Assembly (NCBI GenBank): GCA_028641055.1
Contig: CM054062.1
Span: 239,788,528-239,852,527, forward strand
Direction of reading: 5' to 3'
Length of the DNA: 64,000 bases
From: Alopecurus myosuroides
Lineage: Eukaryota; Streptophyta; Magnoliopsida; Poales; Poaceae
Below are positions 10,846-22,444 of the stretch, piece after piece; position 1 is the first letter of the stretch, and each line of letters opens with the position of its first letter. The notes under the pieces are model-generated. The model made no database searches, was not told where the DNA came from, and worked only from the letters and a program-made list of their open reading frames with translations. The position numbers and the translations under genes are program-made.

Positions 10846-13650
10846 ATGGGCAAGACTCGTGATGGAAAAGTTCTTATATTACCATTCACTACAAGAAGAG
10901 GTACAACTATGAACACCTCTGTTGCTCTTGATTCACCGTCTGGTATGAGTAAGCTTCTTACTCCTCCACATGCTACACATACTTTCTGCTGAGTCTGAGA
11001 ATGTTTCTGATACTTTTGATGATACTGCTACTGTGCTTGATGATACTGGTTCTCTAGGTCCTTTCCTAGATGCTACTATTGCTAAATCCAAACAAATTAA
11101 AAATGCTGAAATTTCTATTGAAAATATTGGTACACCTGTTAATTCAACTGAGCTTATTGATGATCTTGATGAAAGCTATATTGAACTTAATGATGATTTT
11201 ATTGAAGAAGCTCGTGCTACTACTGGTGCAAGTGCTCTTAAGAGTCTTCTTGCAAGACATGTTGTGAAATATAAATCTTCTCTTGATGCTAAGTTTGCCA
11301 CATCTCCCATACACATTATAGACAAGGATTATGATTTCTCTTTAGATTTATCTTATATATCTATTGTTGAGAAGGAACCTTTTTGTGGAACTGAAAGTAA
11401 AAGTGCTATGGAACACATGAATGAGATTTCATCTTTGAGTAGTTTATTTTCTGATGATACTAAACTGCATACTTATTTTGTTACCAAGATCTTCCCTTTC
11501 TCATTGAAAGATTAAGCTAAAATTTGGTTTAACAATCTTTCACCTGGATCTATTACTGATCCTATGGATTTGGTTAATGCTTTGTTTCAAAAATATTTTC
11601 CTGCTAGTGCCCAACATGCTGTTGTGTAGGACATCTTTAACTTTATGCAAATTGAAGGAGAAAAATTGCCTGAATCTCGGACAAGGTTTTGTTCTTTGAT
11701 AAGAGCTAGCCCTGGATATCCATTACCTAAAAATGAGCTCCTAGATATATTTTATAATGGACTAACTGTTGAATCTAGGACATACCTAGATAGTTCTGAT
11801 GTTGTGTTTTCAGGAAAAGAACTCTAGAAAAAGCTGAGGAATTAATGGCTAAAATAGCCAAAAAATAATGATGATTGGAATATACCTGAGACTACACCTA
11901 CACCAGAGCCAACACCAATACCAACACCCAAGAAGAGAGGGATGATTGAACTAAATGATGAAGTGATGAAGGAAGCCAAGAAATCTCTTAAAGAGAGGGG
12001 TATTAAATCTGAAGATGTGAAAATTTTACCTAATATAGAAGGATTATGTAAGCCTATTCCTCATCCATCAATTGTTGAGGTACACCCTCTCCAATACTTT
12101 GATAATAGAGATATTCCTTATTCTAAACCACCTGATCAATTCTTAGATGAATTTGATAATTATGCTGTTAAGCAAGACAACTTTAATAGGAGAGTGCAAA
12201 ATCACCTTATGGAAAACTCTAGAGCTATTGATAATTTGCATGGTATTATTGAAAGAACCTCTAATGATGTTAAAATGCTTGTTAAACAATTTCAAATGGT
12301 TTAAACTCAAATTGATCAACTTACTAAAGTGCAAAAGGACATGCTTGCTAATGCTTCTAGAGATAAACATGTTTGTGAAATAATTACTAGAAGTGGTGTT
12401 TCTACCCAGGACCCCTTGTATCCTGAAGGACATCCTAAAAGAATTGAACAAGATTCCCAACAACCTAGAAAAAATAGTTCTCCTTCTAAGAAAAAGAACA
12501 AGAGACATAAAAATGTTGTAGAATCTCCTGAACCTGTTAAAGATCCTAATAGTATATCTATTTCTGATGCTGAAACTGAAAGTGGTAATGATAAAAGTGG
12601 TGCTTCTGATAAAGAAGAAAATATAGCTGAACCTGAAAAGCAAACTAAAACTGCAAAGTATACTAAGGAGGATTTCATTGCTAATAAACATGGTAATGAA
12701 AGAGAGCCTTGGGTACAAAAATCAATGCCTTTTCCTAATAAGAAACACAAATCAAAGGAAGAAGAACATTATAACAAGTTTTGTGAGTGGATGAAACCTC
12801 TGTTTTTGCAAATCCCTTTGACTGATGCTATTAAACTACCTCTCCTTATTCTAAATATATGAAAGATATTGTCTCTAACAAAAGGAAGATTCCTAATGAG
12901 GAAATTTCCACTATGCTTGCTAATTACTCTTTCAATGGCAAGATTCTAAAGAAGCTTGGAGATCCTGGTATTCCTACTATCTATTGTTCTATTTTTTTTT
13001 TAAAGGAAGGCAGCAGGGGAGGCCCCCACGGCGGGTTTTTATTTTTGAAATAATAGGAACCCAAGTCTGCATCCGTGAGGACTTGAACCTGGGTGGTTGG
13101 GTTGTACATCCACTTCCCTAACAAAGTGAGCTGGGCTCGCTTCCATCTATTGTTCTATTAAAAATAATTATGTTAGAACTGCTTTATGTGACTTGGGAGC
13201 TTGAGTTAGTGTTATGCCTTTCTCTCTTTATAAGAGACTCTCTCTTGAAAAATTGATACACACTGATATATCTTTGCAAATGGCTGATAAGTCTACTGCT
13301 ATTCCTGTTGGTATATGTGAGAATGTTCCTATTCAAGTTGCTACTAATTGTTTGATATTAACTGACTTTGTTGTGTTGGAAATGCCTGAAGATAATAATA
13401 TGTCTATTATTCTTGGGAGACCTTTTCTTAACAATGCAGGGGCTGTTATTGATTGCAATCAATGAAAAGTAGCTTTTAATGTTAATGATAAAGAGCATAC
13501 TGTTTATTTTCCCAAGATGATTCAATTGAAAATATTGAGACCATCAAGATTGGAGAATTTTATTGTCCCATTCCAGTACAACCAAAAAAATATGAAATTA
13601 TTATAATTGGGACTATGTCTATCAAGGTTGAGGTAACATGATTATTTAGT
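10846..13650 (+). pseudogene. Athila gag-protease, broken by stops, frameshifts and a SINE
   Basis: From the ATG at 10846 (MGKTRDGK) a gag frame can be followed with interruptions. A frameshift lies near 10970; in-frame stops follow the KIFPFSLKD and NALFQKYFPASAQHAVV blocks; more stops lie near 11825, 11860 and 12302, and another frameshift near 12850. Recognisable blocks include the gag core (SDDTKLHTYF, RTRFCSLIRASPGYPLP), a Lys-rich linker (12460-12760) and the aspartic protease. There the motif reads DLGA, followed by a TGA stop where Ser is usual, then VSVMPFSLYKRL and ILGRPFLNNAGAVIDCNQ. A SINE splits gag from protease at 12994. The frame fades at about 13650 without RT. Confidence 0.82.
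12979..13159 (-). mobile_element. tRNA-derived SINE inserted in the Athila gag-protease frame
   Basis: Perfect 15-bp target duplications ATCTATTGTTCTATT (12979-12993 and 13145-13159) flank a 151-bp body. On the minus strand the body has a tRNA-like box A region (AGCCCAGCTCACTTTGTTAGG, about 13118-13140) and box B (AGGTTCAAGTCC, 13079-13090). Its A-rich tail appears as a T run on the plus strand at 12991-13000. Removing it and one duplication rejoins the retrotransposon frame. It may belong to the Au family; the assignment is tentative. Confidence 0.88.
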
Positions 13651-13739
13651 GATTAGCAAAGTTTTTCTTCATATGAAAATTGTTCTCGTGACAAGACTTG
13701 ATCACCCGTGTTAACAAAATTATTTTTAATGAAGGGGGA

Positions 13740-14605
13740 AATGTTTTCACTATGTTTTCACCTTTCCCATTATGTTTTCACCATGTTTACTTCTGTTATC
13801 ACATTGCTACTTGAGTACAATCATGTTTTCCATCATCCATATTCATGTTTTATCATGTTTTCACCCTGATTACTTTGATTATGCATGTTTTCACCACCCA
13901 TACTTTTGTTTTCACCATTTCCACCTTTGTTTTATTAGGATATTTTTCCATTGGAGTGTCATAGAACCTCTATAGTTCTAGTTTTGGTTTTGTTTTCCAC
14001 CTTTTCACTTTTGTTTTTCTGGTTTTTATTAATTATTAAAATTCTAGAAATACCTCAAAAATAAAGTTTCTCGAAAAATTCCAGAAAATTTATAATAAAT
14101 TTTTACGTAAAAAATGAGGCAGAGAGCCACCTAGGAGGCCCTAAGGGGACCCACCAGTCAGGCACACCATGGTGTGTCGTGGCCTACCCCCTGGTGGCGC
14201 CAGCACATGGTGTGGGGCCCCTGCCCCCCCCACTAACTCTCTCCCGTTCCAAAGTTCCCTCTCTCACCTCCCAAACTCAACACATTTCCTGGAACCCGAG
14301 TTCTTGTTGTTCTTCCTCGAGATTTTTCGATCTCTTTGCTTAGCCCATCATTTGTGCTGAAATTTGGTGCATTTGCTCTCCGGTATGTGACTCCTCCGAT
14401 TATCCAAGTAGAATTTTGTTTAGTGGAGTATTTCTTGAGTATTTTTGTACTGTAGGTGACAACTTATGTGAGTTTGCATGTTTGATTTGAGTAGAAATAT
14501 TGTAGTTTTGATGCATGTTTAGCTCTCATATAAGTCCCTATGGTAGTTTCCACCTTATAGTTGCTTGAAATAAATTTTTGTGATGATTGTTGAAAAAATT
14601 CAGAG
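13740..14605. other. Internal spacer and leader of the second Athila ORF
   Basis: Repeated ATGTTTTCACC-like segments run from 13740 to about 13960. A GC-rich stretch with oligo-C follows (14160-14240), then a pyrimidine-rich leader to the ATG at 14606. No gene is seen; the layout suggests the untranslated leader of the second ORF, but no promoter can be shown. Confidence 0.5.
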
Positions 14606-15733
14606 ATGGAGCACAATGTACATCAACTAAACCAGCATGAGTTGGAATTGCATGAGTTCATGCTCGTGCACCGTGAAGAAAGAGTGTTTCCGTCGATTTA
14701 TCCATGTCAGGAATTCATGCGGATTACAGGAATTCTGCAGGACTTCAATACCCTTGTGCATAATGCAAGCTTGTACCGTTTCATTGAGGATGAACCTATC
14801 CAACATGTGAAACTAACTATGTCTATGGTGCAGGATTTTCACTTTATATGGTTTTCAACTAACCCTATGGTCCACTATAAAATTTATAATAAAGTTGTAG
14901 ACTTGCCTTTTAGTGATTTTTGTGCAACTATCAAGGTACCAGAGTGGGGTTCTTGTGGGAAGATAAGAGGGCAGCCTAAACCACTGTTGTAGTTATATGA
15001 GGAGATTTGCCAAGGCAGAAGCTTCATATGGTAAAGTGGTAAAATACGAGAAATTCAACTCCCTAGTATTCGATACTTTGCTTATTACATTTCTAAATAT
15101 GTGTTAGCTAGAAAAACTGCCAACAAGCTATCTGTTTATGATTTGGCGTTTATTTCAGCTGCCTTAAGACGTGATAGGTCTTATAAATTTGGTGCTTTAA
15201 TTGCTTACCGTCTCTCGCTTAACCGTGAGAAGGGCGGAATTTGTGGAGGTCTTATTACCTCGCGCTTGCTAGCTTTGCATGGTTTGGAGCCACACCCACT
15301 AGACCTGCAGTTTCCTTTAGAGAGGCTGGACCTTGTTTCCATGGTTCAACATAAGTTTCTTTCTACCCATGCTCACTTGCACAATTTATCTTTTGAAATA
15401 ACTTTCTCCAAACAATCCAGGTGGAGAGTGACTAAAACTGTTAGGAAAGTACTTTTGCCTGCACCTCTTTTGTTTAATCTTAATGACATGCAAGGATGGA
15501 TGCTTTCTGAGAGTGAGTTGGACGCATACATTGAGCACCACCCCCAGAAACGAGAGGATGCTGGAGAGGGGGGCGATAGTGAATTCGTCCAGCGCTTCGA
15601 CACCACGGGGATCCCGTACCAGCACTCCGGTTATGAGTATGCGCCTGCTGCTTCATCTTCTTCTTGTGCACCCGAATACGACCATGCGAGGGACGACCCA
15701 CCACAGTGGGGATATTTCCCGCGCCGTGATTGA
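14606..15733 (+). pseudogene. Second (additional) ORF of the Athila-type element
   Basis: One frame runs from ATG 14606 (MEHNVHQLNQHELEL) to TGA 15731-15733 with no frameshift and just two internal stops, TAG at 14990-14992 and TAA near 15037. The conceptual product is about 375 residues. It resembles the Athila-specific extra ORF found between pol and the 3' LTR (Athila ORF-1/plant-mobile type), with blocks such as VYDLAFISAALRRDRSYKFG and a Ser/Asp-rich C-terminus. Function is unknown. Because the frame is much cleaner than the gag, this ORF may have been under selection longer or disabled later. Confidence 0.7.
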
Positions 15734-17698
15734 TCTCAAACTTAGGACAATAGTCTAAGCTTGGGGGGAGGTATACCGATATCACACTCATTTATATGTC
15801 ATGTTCGGTTGGTTCTTTGTATATTCATATTTTCGCTTCTTTCGTTTGTTTTCGTTTTCTTTCGCTTCTTTCGTTTATTTTTGTTTTCTTGTTTTGTTCT
15901 TGTTTTCGAAAACACAAAAAGACCAAAAATATTTTTGTTGTTTCTCTTTGTTTGCTTCTTTAGTTTTTTTTGTTGGTTTGCTTTACCTTCTCGTTTCGGT
16001 TTAATATTCAAAAATTCAAAAATATTTTGCTTTGTTTGCTTGCTTCTTTCTGTTCTAGTTTTAATTCGAAACCCCAAAAATATTTTTTGTTCTTCTTTGG
16101 TTTTGTAAAGTTTGTTGCAGAGTTCACCGGACTTCTGTGTCTCCATTAGATCTTGATTATCATTCTATATTGTTCAATCCACAAATGAAGAGCAGTAATG
16201 ACGATTTACGACAATCCAAGTTGTGGTGAGAGGCTGGTATGAACTCTATTTATTTTATTTTTGTACATATACTAATAGTGTGAACATGCTGAGTCCGTTC
16301 ATGTAAGTTTTATGTTATTTAATTGATGCTTAGTAGTTCGTGCTTTCACGTGTTAGTTCCAACTTATTAATATAAGATAGCATGTCGTATGAATGTTTCC
16401 TTGCATTGTTTTATTCATAGAAGGGTATGACATTGTGATATCTCCCTCTGATTGTTTTGCTTGAATCGACTTGGCACATGCTATGACTGAAAACAAAAAT
16501 TCAATTATGACTCGATGATTTATTTTGCCTCAGAGTATTTGTATCATTTTTATGCCCCTGTTAATTTTGTTTTGTCGCAAGCATGATTATGACAGTTGTT
16601 GCTCTCTTGATTGTCGCTCCCCGTCTATTGCTAGCCTTCACCGTACTGAGCATGAGCTCTACTCGTGCATCCAACTCCCCAAAACCAAAGTTTGCCAAAT
16701 GTGTCCACCATACCTACCTATATATGTGGTATTTAACCGCCACTCCAAAGTAAATTTCTCGTGTGCTACCTTTAAAACCTTCAAAAAATTATTCCTGTTT
16801 TGTGCTCCTGTTTTAGCTCATGAGGACGTAAATAAAGAATCTTTATCTCACTTGTTGATTGGATTTCACACCCTGGACTAGTGGCTTCATCCTCTTATCC
16901 AATGATAGAAGAGCCGGCAACAGGGTGCCTAGCCCCAAATTAATACAACAAATTTTCTTCATTCTTTTTGCCCCTGATTTATCAGTCAAAGCATAATTGT
17001 GTAAACAAAAGAGAAAGAGGTATGACCTTATGCCCAGATGCATCCTTCGATGGGAGCCGCTCTTGTGGAGTCTATTTGGCTTGTGACGTACTGTGTTGTC
17101 TGTTTACCATTCGTTGACATAAGCATACACCTCTCGTAAAAATGTTTTCAATAACTCTATTTAATAAAATAAAAAGCTCTAGCACATGAGTTAATCCCTG
17201 ATTCCCTTTGTGAAGGGTCTTTCTTTTATTTTTATGTTGAGTCTTCACCTTCTCGCTCTATTCACCTTTTTGAGAGCATGGCGGTTATTCTTACTGTAAT
17301 GTGCTTGTCCCAAAACACGGTTGATTGTGGTATAAATTTGATGCTTGTATCTTTGATATCTTTATTTCTAGTCTTCATTTGAACTTCAGAGGTGCCCTGG
17401 CATTTATGTTTTGCTCCACTATTAAGGGCAAGCGAGTACACTTTATCATACCCTATTATGAGCATTGCAATCCTGTAGATTGATATACTTTATGTTGTCT
17501 ATTATTAGTTTGTTGTTTACTCTTCCTGGTTTGCATAACTGCTAGGTGACTTTTATTTTCCATTCATCTTATTATGAATTGCCTCAGCACTTGATCATGT
17601 AGTGAGTATATTTACATCATATGAAACAAATGTGTTCGTAAAAGTCTTTTATCGCACTCAGTTGTCACTGAATTGCTTGAGGCCAACCAATAACCTAA
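15734..17698. other. 3' untranslated region of the Athila-type element
   Basis: A polypurine-like TAAGCTTGGGGGGAGG follows the ORF at about 15757. Then comes a pyrimidine-rich, TTCGTTT-repetitive tract (15830-16110) and AT-rich sequence up to the true polypurine tract. The long Phe/Leu-rich ORFs in the T-rich tract are compositional artefacts. Confidence 0.6.
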
Positions 17699-17711
17699 GC
17701 TTGGGGGGAGT
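17699..17711 (+). other. Polypurine tract of the Athila-type element
   Basis: GCTTGGGGGGAGT lies immediately before the right LTR TGATACG start. This is the site for plus-strand priming. Confidence 0.85.
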
Positions 17712-18937
17712 TGATACGTCCAAAACGTATCTCCTTTTCTGAACACTTTTCTTATTGCTTTCTTCTAAACTTGTGAGTTTTGGATACTACTAACGTTGTT
17801 TTCAGCAGAATTACCTTGCTGTCTCGTTTTTGTGCAGAAAAACCAACTTTCGGAAAATTGCCCAGAAAAGATCCCATTGGTCCTAAAACACCACAAGACC
17901 CTGCGAGCCAGAAGGGGGCCAGGAGTGGGGCCACACCACCCCCTGGCGCGCGCCCCCCTTGGCCGCGCCACCAGGTGGTGTGGTCCACTCCCTCACCCTC
18001 TCGGACTCCCCTTTCGACTACATATGGCCTGTAATCTAAAAACCGAGGCGGGTTCGTCATATTCCAGAGAAACGCAACAGAGCGTCGCCGCCACCTAGAA
18101 ACTCGATTTGGGGATCAGAAGTTCCTGTTCTGGCGCCCTGCCGGGACGGGGATTCGAAGGAGATCATCGCCATCGACACCGCCACCTCTTCTCCATCAAC
18201 CATCCATGATTCCCCCGTCCATGTGTGAGTAAACACCGCTGTAGGATGAGAGGGGTGGAAGGAATTGGATGAGATTGATCATGTAATAATGCCGGATTGT
18301 TAGGGCATAGTGCCTAATATCCATTGTTATTATTTTCTACCGTTGTTGCAACTTGTTATGCTTAATGCTTGTCACTACGGCTCGAGTGCCATGATCTCAG
18401 ATCTGAACATGTTATTGTTTCATGAGTATAATTGTGTTTCTTGATCATATCTGCAAGTTGTTTACACATGTCATTGGCCGGAACCCGAGGCCCGAAAGTG
18501 ACAGAAATTGGGACAACCGGAGGGGATGATTGTGATGTAAGGATCACGTGTGTTCACGGAGTAGTAATGATTTTCTCCGGTGCTTTATCAAAAGGAGCAC
18601 CTTAGTTACCATTAGTTTCCCTAGAGGCCCCGCTGCCACAGGCTGGTAGGACAAAAGATGTTGTGCAACTTTCTCATTGCGAGCACGTATGACTATATTG
18701 GAACACATGCCTATGGTTTTCCTAAATGTTTGATTCTTTATTATTATTATCTGCAATGACCGTGTTAGATTATTACATGACCTATGTTATCCATGCAACA
18801 CCCGTCCATCCATTCCCTCTATGCCTACGGTACTTCCCATCCTGCTGTTTTCCGTGATTGCTACTGCTGTTACTATTTTACTACTGATGTTATTTTATTT
18901 CTATTGCTGCTATAAAACTGTTACCACTGGTGAATTG
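17712..18937 (+). repeat. 3' LTR of the Athila-type element, truncated at its 3' end
   Basis: It aligns with 9358-10597 of the left LTR up to the sequence GAATTG at 18932-18937, then diverges completely. The final ~155 bp of the LTR, including the GCGATCCCCTATACTTG block, are missing. A deletion or rearrangement joined it to unrelated sequence. Confidence 0.85.
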
Positions 18938-20207
18938 CACTTGGGCAAAACGAACACAGGCCTACGCAGATTCGAGTCCACCGGCTCGAACACGGATAGG
19001 TGATTGTTGCGACTCGGACCGTGAAGGACTTATCGAGTCGAACTTAACCTTTAACATGGTACCTAGCGCGCCCGCCAGGATTTTTCATCATGCCGCTAGC
19101 ACGGAAAATTGCCAGAGGACGAAGCATGAGTGCGATTCCGGGCCCAAAAGACGGATCCTTGGGTCTTACCTTCGCATCCGTAGAATATGGCATAACCAAT
19201 TATGATCATCACTGATGTGGTTTTAAATTCTCACCCCTCTTTGAGGTCTAGATACCTAGATGATTACTCCCAAGTCACTTATAGACTTGTGGTTAGGGTT
19301 GTTAAGAGTTTGTGTTTGGTCATAGCCAATTATGGTTTGTCTTATCAGATGATTTGATTAGTAAGATACTTGTTATAAATATCACTCCAAATGTACTCTC
19401 GAATAGATGATCTAAACCTATTTCATCATGTCAAGGGAAACACTGGTCACTTTGCTTCATTTGAACTTTCGCGCCAAATTTTCCCGTGTTTTTAGATGCA
19501 TGCTATGCAAATGCACATATTATATTTTGATCCTTATAACCTCCCAAATACTGGGATGTTACGGTAATTTTTGTAGTGCCAAGGTGACAGTGTGGGTACT
19601 ATGTTTGTATTAGAAAGAGACAATTCAAGAGATAAATTGTGGTGTTTGTTAGTACTATCTTTGGATTCTCAAAGTGACAGAGTGGGGTGTCCATTGACGG
19701 GAACATGAACTTTAAGGTGTGCTTGTGTAACCCTACGCGATTCTCATACTATTTGATCTATCTTGCATATTGTTAGAGGAAATATCATCTGTTAAATTAT
19801 GTTAATGTTGTTGAGAGTGGCCACTAGTGAAAGTATGATCCCTGTGCCTTGTTTCCAACCATTGCAACACCGTTTACTTTCAGTTTTGCCACTTGTTTTC
19901 TTGCGGACATTTCTATTAAAGATTTACAATATCTTGCTTTACCATCATTATCACCCGTATTTCACTATCTCTTCGCCGAACTAGTGCACCTATACAACTA
20001 ATAATTGTATTGTGTGTCTTAGGGACACACGAGACTTCTTGTATCCTAATTGCAGAGTTGCTTGAGAGGGATACATTCAACCTATACCTTCATGATTTCG
20101 ATAAACTTTGGGTTACTCACTTGAGGGAAATTTGTTGTTGTTCTACAAACCTCTGCGTTTGGAGGCCCAACATAGTCTACAAGAGTAGTAGCATGTAGTA
20201 GACATCA
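18938..20207 (+). repeat. Decayed gypsy LTR 3' portion and unassigned flank
   Basis: From about 19600 the sequence follows the 3' end pattern of a large Triticeae gypsy LTR. It has the GAGTGGCCACTAGTG block, the CTTGAGGGAAATTTG and GGAGGCCCAACATAGTCTAC blocks, and the terminus TAGTAGACATCA at 20196-20207. The 5' limit is unclear and 18938-19190 is not recognised. No primer-binding site follows. I recall Fatima-like LTRs with this ending, but the family is uncertain. Confidence 0.5.
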
Positions 20208-22444
20208 TTGATCATATCAATTCAACATTGTTGTTTCCCTGGTTCGCCATGAAATATTGGGCCACAACCCTTTTGAATCACATTGATACTTATCATCAGA
20301 TTTATTGTCGCAAACTTCATGGCGAGTAGATTTGAATAAATCACTAAGAAATAAGAGCTCTAATGGTTAGTGTTGTTCACAAGATCTGAATCATAGGGGT
20401 GGCCAACCCCCCCCCCCCCCATCCCCCCCCCCCCCCTCCTCGCTCCCTTGTCTTCGTCACATGACCTCGACAATTACAAAATAAAAGAGTGGTCAACCAA
20501 ACGGCTGCAAAAAAAATATCCAGGATGAACCACCAATGATGGAAAACTATCTGAAGATAACAATAGAGATGCTCCAACACAATGCCTCTCGGAAGGAAAT
20601 AGCGCACGACGTCAGTTTCTTTAGGTTCAACCACCGAGGGCCCGATCATGGGTTTTTTTTTTTACCACGAACGGAGGTCTGAGAAAACTCTAGGCAATGC
20701 CTTCAATGAGGGAATGACATGCATGGACACCGCTATTTCAAGGTTCAAACAATAAAAGTCGGACCTAGTGCTTCTCCCATGTAACTCGGGACCCAAATAA
20801 CCAAAGTTGACCAACAGCGACTGGCACCACCTACAAATCCATCATCGCAAGTATGCACATGCACGGTCCTCATAGGACCTAGCCACGGAACTAGAGAGAT
20901 GCATACACAACACATGTTGTTGACACACCAATCCGATGAGGCCGATAGTCCAGACTGCCCACTTACAACTCATGGGGGCGCCTCGGACAAGGCCCGAACC
21001 CATGCATCGAGTAGAAGTAGAGTCGCCAGATCTGTCCTTACAGACGTCTTCATGGACCATATCGGGAAATCCGATCTCTGCACCGAGCGGGGGAGGCCAA
21101 TCACCGGAGCGTGGGGCCATGTACATGCAATACAGACGCCGAAATCTGCCGACCTTGCACCCCTGTTGAGACAGTTAATATACATTCAATAATTAGTTTG
21201 TGGTTCTTGTAAATTGCAAACAGTATATAATCACATTAGTAAAAAAAAGAAGATGTTTTCTGATCTAGCTACATTTAACGGGTGGACACAAGGACTTCAT
21301 GTTGAAACAACATCTTACTTTATTGGATCCTTTTGCCAAGTGGCCCATGTTGATGGACAGAGAAAGCTCTAGTGGAACAAGTTGAATGATTCAACAAACA
21401 GCAAGGGATGCCGTTTGATTACTTCTCTAGCTCGAGTAAAAAATAATAGTAAACCCACAAGTCTTATTTTTATATTTCTGTGATTACAGCATCCCCTCCA
21501 AGACTCAACTATGATATCCTGACAACTTTAAAGATCAGTCCTGTCGATTGTTTACTTCCATTTGATCCGTTTGGTTTAGTTGTACATTTTTACAAATAAT
21601 ATTCAGATAAGATCTGAATGCAATGTGCCAACGAGATGGTCCGTCTGGCCGTATAGGTGTTAAGTAGCACAAGTTGACGCAAGCATGACTTCTCAAACAA
21701 ACACCATCTCAATGTTTAATAACTGATAGTCTAATTGAGTTGAAAAGGCACTTAATCATGGCATTTGCATGTGTTGTAGTTAGGGTAACTGATCCAAGTT
21801 GTCTAGTGGAGTAATTTGTTGATGCTGGCAATCCTGTGGTGTACTAAAAAGGCCAAGAAAAACGCTGGTGTACTACAGAGATGCCGGGTTTTAGCCTGTA
21901 TTGTTGATCAAGTTGGCCATGTTAGTCTATAAATGTAGGTCAACTGCATGCCTAATTAGTGATTGGGCCATGTGGTTTTGGTTTATAAGCAATATATAAT
22001 TACAAGAAGCCACTAAATCTAGGCAAATATTTGCATCGCAATCTTATACGCAGTCAAGTTGCTCCCGGCAGCAATGTTAGCCAAGCCGAAAGGTGCCACC
22101 AAAGCTTGTACTTCCAGTATGCCTTATGCTTAATAGCGAGCAAAAATTAAGAGCATGGTGATCGGTGTGCATATGAAGATGATGCAACTTACAAGGTTAG
22201 GTATCGACTCCCCAACATCAATTTGGTTACCTCACCTGACAGTGGCACCCGTATGAGATTTGCTGGCTTCTGCATGTGGATGAAACCACATTGTATTCCA
22301 AGTTGCGCAACAGTAATCTAGTAGCTTAACGCCTTAACCTCGTTAATGGGGCCTAAGACAAAGCAACAGGTCGTTTGTCCTCTTCCTTTGGCCTCCTCAG
22401 GCTTGGACTTTCCAGCCGGTTGGTCAGGCACAGTTGTCTTCAGT
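20208..22444. other. Unassigned intergenic sequence with poly-C tracts
   Basis: No convincing gene is present. Two long oligo-C runs (about 20409-20436) would be prone to assembly or replication errors. The stretch 20450-21180 is moderately GC-rich and may be an unrecognised repeat. The part from 21180 is AT-rich and continues, after removal of the LINE, into the bHLH upstream region. Confidence 0.45.

Larger units (their letters stand above)
9358..18937 (+). mobile_element. Athila-type gypsy element, non-autonomous (Sabrina-like), right LTR truncated
   Basis: The order is 5' LTR, tRNA primer site, gag-protease pseudogene, spacer, a second ORF, a long 3' untranslated stretch, polypurine tract and 3' LTR. 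No RT, RNase H or integrase motif occurs between 13650 and 14606 or later, so pol is absent apart from protease. The two LTRs are clearly the same family but carry indels, for example a 10-bp block at 9441-9450 absent from the right LTR, so the copy is not recent. The right LTR breaks at about 18937, so no target duplication can be read. The Sabrina-like label is a memory-based guess. Confidence 0.8.

Noticed and set aside
15761..16146. Phe/Leu-rich hydrophobic ORF and a Lys-rich ORF on the opposite strand
   Set aside because: Produced by a pyrimidine-rich repeat in the Athila 3' region; no start context or domain.
20409..20436. Poly-C runs as a functional quadruplex or regulatory element
   Set aside because: Simple-sequence tracts with no associated gene; assembly uncertainty is more likely.
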